From contig BCKT01000010.1 of the NCBI GenBank assembly GCA_003116875.1, forward strand, positions 1,029,342 through 1,093,341: a DNA stretch of 64,000 bases, given 5' to 3'. The stretch is from Takashimella koratensis (Eukaryota > Basidiomycota > Tremellomycetes > Trichosporonales > Tetragoniomycetaceae). This document shows positions 54,754 through 64,000 of this stretch, piece by piece. The number at the start of each line of letters is the position of its first letter. Position 1 is the first letter of the stretch. Made by a program: the position numbers and the translations under genes. A model generated the notes under the pieces. It was not told where the DNA came from. It made no database searches and saw only the letters and a program-made list of their open reading frames with translations.

Positions 54754-55808
54754 ATGGTCGTCTTGGACACCTCAGACCCGGAGAGCTCTCAACTCAGTAG
54801 CGGGCTTCCGGCAGGGTTGCAAGACTGGGTGAAGCAGCAAGACCAGATCGATCTTACTGTCTACGAGAACATGCATTGGGCTCCACACAAGTTTCCAGAA
54901 ATCGTGTCGTTCTGTCAGACAAGCTTTCGAGAAATGCTAGCCGCTCACATAGACAGTCTGCCTGCCTCCACGTTGACTCAAGGCAAGGAAGCCTCTCTTC
55001 CTGCCTATAGGAATCAGGAGTCGTCTACCCCACAGAATGTGAAGAATAACTCTTCAGATGTCGTTGTTTCTATGACCGCTCAGTATACCATCGAGTAAGA
55101 TAAGTTGATCACAAACCTTGCTCTCGGTTCGCTCCTCCACAAGTTTTCTGAAGGAATAAATTCCGCCCACAAGAGCATGACTGAAGCCCACCAGAGATAC
55201 GATGACTCCCTTTCCAATACACGGCAGCTAGTGAATGACGGATGGCTACCAGAAGAGCGTCTTCCCTCACGAAGAGAGGGTGCACGTCTTGTTCTGGACC
55301 ATGCCAAGAAGAAGCTCGAGAGCGAATTCGACGCCGCTACGTTTGATCCCCTTCGAACTCGCATGGTCGACACCCTCAAGGCTCTCAAGTCCCTTTTGCA
55401 GTGAAGACAGACGTACTCAAGGTGCTCCTGCCATTGACGGTGGTGCTTCGAGATATTGCGACCTGCAAGACCATTACTCAAGTGCAGTGTTCAGATGCGT
55501 AAGTGCACCTCTCCGATCGTGCTTGTTTGATACGATAGCGGTACTGATCGTCTCCTAGTTGGCAGGTGTTTAAATCAGTTCAAGGGCTCTGGGGTCGCAC
55601 AACCCCACCACCCACCATCATCGAGCCCCTCGATTCGACCGAAGAGGCTGGAGAAGGCAAGCACAAGCGGAAACAGCTCCGTGAAGCTTTTAGCCATACC
55701 GACCTCAAGAGGAATATGGAGAGGCTCGGGGACAAGCTCACCGGTAGGCTCCATTTGGGACGCAAGAAATCCCGAGACAATGACGGCTTTCTTTCAACGA
55801 GCAGTTAA
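54754..55808 (+). CDS. Orphan helical protein F, interrupted frame
   Basis: Not recognised. The ATG at 54754 (CATCAATGGTC, after a TATA box) starts MVVLDTSDPESSQLSSGLPA; FPEIVSFCQTSFREMLAAHI is helical. The frame meets TAA at 55096 but continues in phase as DKLITNLALGSLLHKFSEG; a 66-nt intron (GTGAAG...GATAAG, a multiple of three) could remove the stop. A second frame change sits at a CCC run (55391-55393): one more C joins LKALKS to PFAVKTDVLKVLLPLTVVLR. A well-formed intron (GTAAGT...CCTAG) then leads to WQVFKSVQGLWGRTTPPP, a Lys/Glu-rich segment and the end DNDGFLSTSS at TAA 55806-55808. Long amphipathic helices (EGINSAHKSMTEAHQRYDDS, LVLDHAKKKLESEFDAATFD) recall BAR-like or coiled-coil proteins, but this is only a resemblance. 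A helical coding-like piece at about 55940-56033 may be a further exon. Confidence 0.45.
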
Positions 55809-56306
55809 GCTGCTTAAGCTGCCGAACGTCCTAAAGCGAGGTTGGACAGTAGGGAAGGTCAGTGAAAGAGTACCTGGTAATACGATGAATTTTGCATGCA
55901 AGATTCAACGTCGAACATGCCCGAGTAATCAACTTGCGTGAAGGATGCACTGGAAGCGTATCTGGAGATGCTCCAGTGCTGGCAGGACATTGCCCAAAAC
56001 AAGATGATCACAGTCTTGGAAGAGGGGCGGTGAATCACAAAAGCCACTGTTTCGCTGACTGGGTCAACTGGCAATCATTTATGGACGAGGGTGCCGAGCA
56101 TCTATGGAAGTGATAGTTGATGTGGCGGGGACCAACTTGCGTTGGGAATCTCCTTTTCATTGGAGATGGTGTTGCTCATAGTAACATGCATTGTCCAAAG
56201 TATGTCAGTCGTACGAAAGAATCATTGTCCGATCTCTCCTCCTTTCCCCATCTCCTCAACAATCCCCACACTCTGTACTTGAAACAACCCTGCCACTTTC
56301 TCCTAC
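55809..56306. other. Convergent region after gene F, with a possible leftover exon
   Basis: About 500 bp. On the plus strand, 55940-56033 reads KDALEAYLEMLQCWQDIAQN then KMITVLEEGR and a stop, which looks coding and helical but is not joined by clear splice sites. It may be a last exon of gene F or a remnant. The right part is the 3' flank of the mannoprotein gene. Confidence 0.4.
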
Positions 56307-57968
56307 TTAGAAGACCGCAGCGGCACCGACGACACCTGCAACGGCGAGAGCGAGCATACCCCAAGTGGTAGCGACCTTTGCCTCTGCGCCGCTGGCCTTG
56401 GACGCCGAAGCCGACGCCGAGGCAGCGGCGGCAGCGTTACCTGCCGAGCCCGAAACGACCGCCGACGCCGACCTAGAGGTGGCCATTGATGCGCTTGCCG
56501 AAGTAGACGAGACCATGCTCGATTTCGATCCCGAGGCGGAAACGCTCATCGAGGTCGAGACGACCACACTCCCGCTACCGCTCGAGCTCCCGCTAGAGAC
56601 AGAGGAGGTGATGGATGCGGAAGTAGAGGTTGAGACGGGTGAAGCAGTGGTAGAGACCACAGCAGCGATCGCGTTGATGTCAACCGACCCACCACCGATG
56701 GTGTTGAAAGTAGTGCACTGAGAAGTCGCACCAGCAGGGTGGGCAGTAGGCGTGGTTGCGTCGCCTTGGTAGAAGGTCGAGCCAGAGTAGACTCCAGGCT
56801 CCTCGGCAGCGTCACCGAGACAGTTGTCAAACCCGGCGTCCTGGGAGAATGAGCAAAGTGACCAAGGAGAAGAAATGATAGGGGAGGAAGAGGGAAGACT
56901 TACAAAGGAACCCGGGATGGTGAAGGAGCAACCAAGCTCGTCGTAGATGTGCTGACACCACCCAGCGGCGTCTAAGATACTGCATCAGCCCAATTCCAAT
57001 TCCTAATCCTTCTTATCCTTCCTCGAGTGCACTCCACTTTACTCACTAGGACCATCGCGGCAGAGTCGGATACAGAAGTCGGTGGACGAGATGAACGAAG
57101 TCCATTCGTGAGTCTCTTCCCACTGGCCAGAGAAGGCGTTGGTGAACGTCAGACCACCCTGAGGGTTACCGAGCCCGGTCCACGCTGGTAGGTGTTAGTT
57201 ATCGTCGAGAAGGCAATGAGGCAATGTGCGTGGAGGGAATGATGGAGATGGTGAGAAGGTTGGAAGCTTACAATGAGGCTAAAGAAGAACGTCAGCTCAG
57301 TCTCTCCATGTTTCCAGCCCGATAGCAACCAACCAAGTCAAGAGGTATGGAGTAATGTGTAAGAGAAAAACGAGAAGCTTGAGTATCAACTCACGTCAAG
57401 CTCGCCACCGTTGTCGCCGGCCGGGATGTTGATTTTGGTGAAATCACCCGAACCCGTGACTTGGACATATGAGACGTCGGCGGTCTCGACTTTGACAAAG
57501 TGGGCGTTGGTGATAGTGCCCTGGGGGATGAGGCGGGTACCGTAGCCGTCGTTGAGGCAGTAGCTGGTTGAGTCAGCTCGGCCGTCTTCTTTAGATCAAA
57601 CCGGTACTTCCTCTCCCCTTGTTCTACTTTTTGAACGCATCTTGCGCCCTTTGGTATTCTCCTGGCTTCCATTCGCATAGCTCTGTTCTGATCACTCACG
57701 CAACGACAATCTCCTCGACGTTGCCAATCTTGCTCGTCCCGTCACCGAGGGGACTCGTGGTACTCGGTGGTCCCCAGACACAGAAATCATTGACCGAGTT
57801 GACAAAGACGTTTTGGCACCCGCTGGTCTGGGACGAGGCGGTACCGCAGGCGTTTGTCCCGCTTTGGCCCTCTTGCGAGACGGCGGGAAGGTTGAGCGGG
57901 TTGTAGGTCGCCGTGTACTGCGCCCGGACGGTAGGGGTGAGGAGGAGAGGGAGGAGCGGGGCGATCAT
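56307..57968 (-). CDS. GPI-anchored secreted mannoprotein, MP88 / macrophage-activating glycoprotein family
   Basis: A cell-wall or cell-surface protein of a basidiomycete family that includes the immunoreactive Cryptococcus mannoprotein MP88; molecular function is not known. The ATG at 57968 starts a signal peptide (MIAPLLPLLLTPTVRA, cleavage near VRA-QY). The mature part opens QYTATYNPLNLPAVSQEGQS, then Cys-rich VNSVNDFCVWGPP, YCLNDGYGTRLIP, HFVKVETADVSYVQVTG, WTGLGNPQGGLTF, FCIRLCRDGP, AGWCQHIYDELGCSF and a final FDNCLGDAAEEPGVYSGST. A Ser/Ala/Thr-rich stalk of about 90 residues follows and ends in a hydrophobic tail (WGMLALAVAGVVGAAAVF), a classic GPI-attachment signal. Stop TAA 56307-56309. 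About seven exons, roughly 400 residues. The Ser/Thr stalk should be O-mannosylated. Confidence 0.78.
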
Positions 57969-58932
57969 GCTGCCAAGGAGAAACGCGGGTAGGTGAAGGA
58001 AAGAAGTAGGAGAAGGGGGGAGGAAGAGGATGTCGGTCTCTTCCTGGGTGTTTTAAGTATAGGGGGAGAGGATCTGGAGACCCGAGGTAGCACCGGGTGT
58101 GCAGGGGCCATCCATTTCCTCGTCCGTGTTTGTCAGATCATGTTCCGATCTGAGTGTGTGAGGGTGTATGGGTAGGAAGGGGTGAGGGCGTGCGGGGCAG
58201 TGCTGATGCCAAACCGCCGAGTCCGCCCAAGACGCCCAGCCAGTGAATTTTGATCATGTTTTCACGATTTTCAAGCCTTGGCTTGACCCATTCGATGAGA
58301 CAGGGACCGCCACAAATAGCCAAATACAGCCCGTGCGGTGGGACCCAAAGGAAGGGGGTCGAGGCACACAAGCAAAGGACCCCTCGGCTTCCTTTCCCTG
58401 CCAGGCACGTGTGTGCACGGATCCTGTTGTTTACCTCGGGTCTGTCCACTTCTGTCTCCTGTCTCGAATCAAGCATCCCCGCTCTTGCAGATCCGCAGCC
58501 CAGCCCCAAGTTGCACAGCAGCGCCAAGCCACACCCCAGCTCATCCCCATCCTCTCCCATACCCAGTCTCAAAGCCCACACGTTCGCAATCCCTGCTATG
58601 CCAATATACTGTATGATCGATACACCACAGACCTGTATATAGTCTACCTAGATCGTCCACAGTCTGTTTCACGTATTAAGAAAAGACAAAGTTTACTATT
58701 GATTCGGCCGCACCGCTATCCTCATTCACCTGACTCCTTTCCTTCCCCTTGTCGATCGGTCGACTGGTTCTTGTCCAACTGCGCGGTTCTTGGCTTTCTC
58801 TCGGTCCAATTCATTCTAGCGGCTCGGCACGGGTTCTCGGCGGGGGTTCTGTCTGCTTGAACAAACTCGCCGAGCCCCTTGTTTCCTCCTTCGACATCGG
58901 AACGCCACCCACTTGCTCTCACACCGCCTCGT
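57969..58932. other. Intergenic region between mannoprotein and PB1/retropepsin-like genes
   Basis: About 960 bp holding the mannoprotein promoter (left) and the 3' flank of the next minus-strand gene (right). The plus-strand open frame 58243-58860 (205 codons) is Pro/Ser-rich with no domain. No gene supported. Confidence 0.4.
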
Positions 58933-60555
58933 TTAGGTGATCGTGATGATATCCCCCTTGGCGTCGCGCAGGACCACCAAGTCGCAAGGGATCGACTCGC
59001 CCGTGTCCATATAAGTAAGCGAGGTCGGGTCGAGTGGGTCGACTCTGGATAATGAGGGGGAGGTTGTGTGAGCAAGCATCCTTGCCCAAGTTGCAGACCC
59101 CGTGGGGTACCACGCGGTCTAGTCCTGTCGCCTGCTCTCCACTCACTTTACGCTCATGCGCTCAATCCATTGCCGGCCAAGGACGACATCAAAGTGTGCC
59201 TCCTCTGACAAGAGTGCAGGATGCAAACCCGTGTGCGAGCCGACAGTGATCGGCACTTGACCGAGGCTGAGCAGCCCGGCATACCCCGAAGAACCCAGGG
59301 CGTACTGCAAAGTCAGCGATGGGAACGGGTATCACCGGTAATTGAAGTTGAAAGGTTGGAGGCAACTCCTTGTGATGTTGTGAGCACTCACCTTGGCTGG
59401 GATGAGACCGTTCTCAGCAGCAAAACGGCGGGATAGGTACACCCCCTTGTATCCAGACTTGAGTAACATGCGGACTGGGGCTGTCAGTGCTGCTCTATCC
59501 AAATGGGAGGGGGAAGAGCAGTGGATTTAACAAGTGGCCAGAATCAGCGCTCACCGTTGGGAACACCAGCGACCTTGCCCATGACTGTACGCACGCCGTT
59601 ATTCGAGTGGAACTGGAGAGAGATAGTCAGCCGAGGTCATGCTGTGCTGTTGTCGACTATTTGCGCCCTTCTTCCGAGGACTCTCCTGACCACCCTTTCT
59701 CCCTCCACTTCCCCTTTCCACCTCTAGCTGCCTTTACCGCCTCCACTCTCGTCCACGGTCCATGTCACACGACCTCTACCACTCACGTCATTCCATTCGC
59801 GACGCTTAACGTCTCCCAACGGCTCGGCGTCGTCGTCCCCCCACTTGCTCCTCCTGCTCTTCGTGCTCATGACCGACTTTGCGCGCCTGCTCCCTGCCCC
59901 ATTCCCATTCGCGGCAGCCGGTTCGCCGTTAGCTGTGGCGAGAGAGACAGAGCGCGGTGCACGTTTGTTGGCGTTGGGCACAGCGAGCGAGGTGGATGCT
60001 GTCAGTGCTTCGTGAGGGTGAACGCGGGTCCGAGGGGGCTGCGGAATCGAAGCGAGGGCGGACTCGGAGTTGGGAGATAGGTGGAGAGTCGTTCCGTGCG
60101 ACGAAGGCGGAATACGAGAGAGGAGAATCGCGAGGTCGTCGTCTGGTAAGGTGAGCAAAGGTGTTGAACACGGTTGAGGTAGAGTAGGGAGCTCACCATC
60201 TTCCAAACTCCATCGCTGACCGTCAAACTCGTAGACGACGGAGAAATCGAAAGGTTCAGCGATACCGGCTTTGGAGTAGATCCGCTTAGCTAGGGACGCA
60301 TAGGACTCGCCGTCTAGGAGGGGAACGAAATGTCAGCGTGCCATGTATGCTTTGGAAGGATAGTGTAGATGGTTGTGAGGAGGTGAGCGCTGTCAACGAG
60401 GAGCCGGCTGCGATCGAGCCGGAGGACGACTGCGGCTGTGACTGCGACTGGCCGATCGCTGGCGGAGGACGAGAGGGAGAGAGCGGCGACGGACCTTTGT
60501 AAGTCAGGGCGAATGTCTTTGTAGGTGCGTGAACGTTGTAGATGAAGAGACTCAT
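58933..60555 (-). CDS. PB1-like plus degenerate retropepsin-like domain protein
   Basis: An uncharacterised intracellular protein with two recognisable folds. The N-terminus from ATG 60555 (MSLFIYNVHAPTKTFALTYK) splices to DGESYASLAKRIYSKAG and VVYEFDGQRWSLEDDDDLAI. That is a PB1-like ubiquitin fold with the acidic OPCA-type motif (YEFDG..WSLEDDDDL) used for pairing with basic PB1 surfaces. A basic, disordered linker follows (SRRAKSVMSTKSRRSKWG). The C-terminal part matches a retropepsin-like fold: GYKGVYLSRRFAAENGL, LGQVPITVGSH, HFDVVLGRQWIERMSVK and a last strand set ending DIITIT at TAA 58933-58935. The catalytic D-(S/T)-G is replaced by K-S-G, so protease activity is unlikely. About 360-380 residues, five or so exons. 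Similar proteins are common in basidiomycetes; the role is unknown. Confidence 0.62.
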
Positions 60556-62634
60556 GGCGATGATGGTGGTGAGGTAGGGAGGAGAGGTAAAGATGAGGAT
60601 GAGGATGGAGATGGATGCAACGATTAAAGGGGGAAAAGAGAAAAGGGGCCCGCTAGTGTCGTCATCCGGGAGAGACAGATGAGCGCAAGGGGCAAGATCA
60701 GGGCAGCGCAGCCAAGAGTTAGGCCTGCAATCGGGACGGGATGACTCATGCGCCTATCCTCTGAGCTGGTCTGCACGCCTATCCCATTGGCAAATTCCTC
60801 TTGAATGGTTACCCACAACGTCAACATGACCATCAACATCGGCACTCAGCCCAGCCCAGCTCGCAACTCAGCACAAGGTGAGTCCCACAACGTCCATTAC
60901 CCCGTACCCACCCACTCCACCCACCTCCAGAGATGAAGCAATTCTGGTAATCCGCAACACCTTCGACCCCAGGCGAGGCTCGTCTTCGTTTGGTGTTCGA
61001 TCCACATATACCCACCCGCCCGGGCGAAAACTCGGTGCTGGGTGTGAATGGGGAAGCAAAGGCGAGACTGAGGAGGTGGTCCATGTTGATCAAGCAAGAG
61101 TAGCAGCTAACAGATAGACTTGTATCTTTAGGTGGTTGTCTCGTGGATCGCTGTCCCAGTCACGTCACCATGTATCAATCACTGTTGTACCCCAGCTCTT
61201 CGCTCAAAACCTGTTCCACCACCTCACATTCGCAACTTGCCATGTCATACTCGAGTAGGACGGATGACGGATGGACTAACCGACTGATCGACTGACCGTG
61301 CAACACCTTCCGCGTATCCACTCCCATCGTCACCATCTTATCTTCTCACCTAGTTCTGGTCTGTTCAACACAAACATTATCGATATCATGATACCCCCTG
61401 GCTACACCAGACCACCCACCATTGTTTAGATCCAATTCCAATATCGACCGTATCTCTTACCCTTTGTCTACCAGGTTCCAACGTCAACCACGAGTGTCCA
61501 ACAATGGCAACGGGTGCACAACACTCGACATGCGCAGCGTCTGGCATGGTAACTCGGTACCTGTCCGTTGCCCATTGCCCTCTGCGGGATCGCGCACGTG
61601 AGGCGGATCCAGTCCACATGTTTGCATACCCTTCCTCGGCACAGTTCCTAGGACACAACCAAACAACCAGAATAGCACACTGGGCTCTCTTACCCCGCTA
61701 CGTATTGATGATTACTCACTCATTGCGCTGCACACTCCACGTGCTCGACATGAGGAGACCCAGGCAACATATGTTGACACTTGTTTCGATCGAGCCCGAC
61801 CGTTACTTCCTCTGGGTCCGATATCGCTATCCTCTACTGGCCCGGTCCCACTCTCGGTGGTGATGCCCTAACCCTGAGCTCTATCTTCGGCCGTCTCTAT
61901 GATCTCTCGCCGTCTACCTCCACGATGACCCGGGCTCGACTCTCGGCCGGACCAGTGCATTGCTCTACTGCATTGCTCTCGGGATCCTGGATTCGCAGCC
62001 TGGCGTCCAGCCATACGCAGCTTACCAGCCGGCCCAGTCGGTTCCGAACCCTAACCCCTCGTCTCCGGCGGCACTTGTCTGCTTCTCTGCCCAAGCCCTT
62101 CGATTCGACCGTTCTCGAAGGGTCTGTAAACAACGGACAGCTGCCTCCCAGCCGAGCAAATGAGCAGCCAATTGACCTCTAACGCAAACACCTAGGGATC
62201 CAGACGATCGCATCGTCCACATGTCCCGACCAATAAAGTAATCAACCGACCAACCGACCAACCAAACAAACAAACAACAAACAGACCAGACTGCGTGAGG
62301 CTGGTCCCGCACCTACTCATCTACCCGTGTGGCTCCCCTATCTCTCGGCGGTATATCTACCCCCAACTCAAGTCTTGGCCTTTTCTTCGAGTCGTCCACC
62401 CCCGTCTCTTCTTCGTCCGTCTTCTCATTCACATCGCTGGCGTCGACCGCTGGCTTATACCTTTCCACCGACTGTATCTCAACCCCTACCTTATCGACTC
62501 TGCGCAACTGTATCGACCACTTTCAACCTTCATTCGTCTGCTTTATCCACCGTCGCCTTACAACCTTCCCCAAGGTTCTTCAACTGCCTGGTGCAGCGTT
62601 CTTCCCCTGTTCTACTTCACACCACTGCGCCATC
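60556..62634. other. 2.1-kb divergent promoter region
   Basis: Separates the PB1/retropepsin-like gene (minus) from the secreted-protein gene (plus) and should hold both promoters. Short tandem units (CCAAC/CAAACAAACAAAC) occur at about 62,240-62,285. The last about 300 bp form a C/T-rich leader before 62635. Several open frames up to about 130 codons overlap one another on both strands and show no domain. Confidence 0.45.
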
Positions 62635-64000
62635 ATGCGTTCTACCACCACTCTTTCACTCCTCCTCCCCATTCTTCTCTCCTCTTCCGCCCTCTCCGCT
62701 CCTCTCCCTTTCAAGCTCCTCTCCCGTTCTCCTTCTCCCCAACTCTCCGACCTTACCGGTTTTCTCTCCTCCTCCTCCTCCTCATCCTCTTCATCCTCCG
62801 GTCTATCAGGCGACATCTCCTCCGCCGTCTCCGACACCTCTTCTCTCCTCGGCTCCGCTCTCTCGCTCGATATCCCCGGTGTCCTAGGGTCCACCTCTTC
62901 TCTCGTCGGAGACGTGAGCAACACCGTCTCTGACCTCACCGCTACCCTCGGGATCACGATCGACCTCCTCACCCCCACAGAGCTCTTGTGTGCAAGTGTC
63001 AATGCCACGTTCAGTGACGTGTTGTATACCCTCGACTGCGCGTGCATTGGGACTCAGGGGCTGTTGCTTGAAGTCGAAGCGCTGGTGAACGTCGCTGGAC
63101 TCGAGGCGTTCCTCGACGCGCAGGTAAGTGTTGCGGCGAGATGGCTCTTATCGCCTACTTCCCCGCATCTGAGAGTCACGCTGATACCTTCCAGATTCAA
63201 TCCCTCGGAAGCAGCTTCACCTACCCTGCCGCCTCCTGGCCCACATGCGACGGTAACGGCGGCTACACCTGTACCTCTGGCACCGCTTCTGACGGGGTAA
63301 GTCGAATCGTGTCGCGTCAAATCGAGTCTCAGAGTAAACCTCTGCTGTGTCTCTTCTTACCATTTAAACCACTAACACCCACTAGACATGCACCAACTCT
63401 ACCAACTCGTTCTCCCGCGGACCGGTGTACCTCGCATCTACCTCTGCCTCATCTGCCACCGACTCTTCTACCCCAATCACCATCACCGCCGCCTCCTTCA
63501 CCCCTACACCCACCCCTACACCCACACCCACGCCCGCTCCTGCTCAGATCTCACTCTTCAACGTCCCGTACGCCTCTTCGTCCATGACCTCCTCGGACGA
63601 CTGCGACGACGACGAGTACGAGACCACGAGCTATACCGCGACCGCGACGGTGACTCAGTTCAACTACGTCACCTCGGCTTCGGACGGTGGTTTTTACCCT
63701 TATGATAACTTTTATACTCCCAGTGATGCGGTGACTACGCCAGTTACGACGACGACGGCGACTGCGACTGAGACGGACTGGGATACGGAGACGGTATCTG
63801 TCCCTACCACTGTTTACGTGAGTACCTCCCGTTCCTCTGCCCCTGCCCCTTCTTCTCCCTCCATCTATCTCCCTTTGCCTTCGTCCTTTCCATGGCTGAC
63901 CCTCCGCCTAGGTCCAGCAAATCACCGTCACCACCACCGTGACCTCCACCGCTACCGACACTGTAACCATCACCTCCACTGCCCCTTGTGCTGCCACCCC
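62635..64000 (+). CDS. Secreted Ser/Thr-rich cell-surface protein, 5' part (runs off the window)
   Basis: Probably an O-mannosylated cell-wall or adhesin-like protein; family not recognised. The ATG at 62635 starts a signal peptide (MRSTTTLSLLLPILLSSSALSA). The mature part has a poly-Ser stretch ([17 protein letters not shown]), then VSDLTATLGITIDLLTPTEL, LLCASVNATFSDVLYTLDCA and CIGTQGLLLEVEALVNVAGL, a Cys-bearing amphipathic segment. A GTAAGT intron after DAQ joins IQSLGSSFTYPAASWPTCDG; a second leads to TCTNSTNSFSRGPVYLAS. After that the chain is Thr/Pro-rich (TPTPTPTPTPTPAPA) with an acidic SSDDCDDDEYET and T/V repeats. A third intron precedes VQQITVTTTVTSTATD. The stop is beyond 64000. 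An in-frame ATG at 62329 would add a segment without a signal peptide, so I prefer 62635. Confidence 0.7.

Noticed and set aside
58933..60555. Retrotransposon protease fragment
   Set aside because: No reverse transcriptase, integrase, LTR or gag sequence nearby; the gene has several introns and a PB1-like domain, so it is a host gene.
62238..62290. CRISPR-like short repeats (CCAAC/CAAAC units)
   Set aside because: Simple 4-5 bp repeats without spacers, in a eukaryotic promoter region.

Overview
This is nuclear DNA of a filamentous or yeast-like basidiomycete, most likely a member of the Tremellomycetes. Genes carry many short introns (about 45-70 nt) with GTNNGT donors, CTGAC/CTAAC-like branch sites and (C/T)AG acceptors, coding sequence is GC-rich, and intergenic spaces are short. 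Two proteins point to the Tremellomycete lineage: a trehalose-6-phosphate synthase with a long acidic insertion at about residues 209-298, and a GPI-anchored mannoprotein of the MP88 / macrophage-activating glycoprotein type. There is no ribosomal RNA, CRISPR array, insertion sequence or complete transposon, and I could not find a convincing tRNA.

Left part (0-26 kb), mostly conserved genes: a GRR1-like F-box/LRR protein (-), a NEO1-type phospholipid flippase (-), a p23/Sba1 Hsp90 co-chaperone (+), an allantoate/pantothenate-type MFS transporter (+), trehalose-6-phosphate synthase (-), two lineage-specific F-box proteins (-, one with apparent frame breaks) and a sugar-porter MFS transporter (-). 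A 3.4 kb gene-poor gap follows (26-29.4 kb), containing a compact cluster of GTGCGG motifs upstream of the sugar porter.

Middle part (29-44 kb): glycogenin (+), a dienelactone-hydrolase family enzyme (-), mitochondrial ClpX (-) with an intron holding a 60-base pure G/C run, a class I histone deacetylase of the Rpd3 type (+) with an 11-nt microexon, and a Nup42-like CCCH/FG nucleoporin (+). Trehalose synthase, glycogenin and the sugar porter give the window a loose reserve-carbohydrate theme, but they are not an operon or a cluster.

Right part (44-64 kb): a run of five small, unrecognised, same-strand multi-exon genes (44.5-50.6 kb), at least three of which seem to share a degenerate C-terminal V-W motif. 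Next comes a remarkable coronin-dUTPase fusion gene (-), an orphan helical-protein gene (+), the MP88-like mannoprotein (-), a PB1-like plus degenerate retropepsin-like protein (-), and the 5' part of a secreted Ser/Thr-rich protein running off the right edge (+). The most notable finding is the coronin-dUTPase fusion; the least explained is the small-gene array. Several frame breaks sit in C/G runs and two N bases lie in a C run, so homopolymer base-calling errors should be considered before any gene here is called broken.
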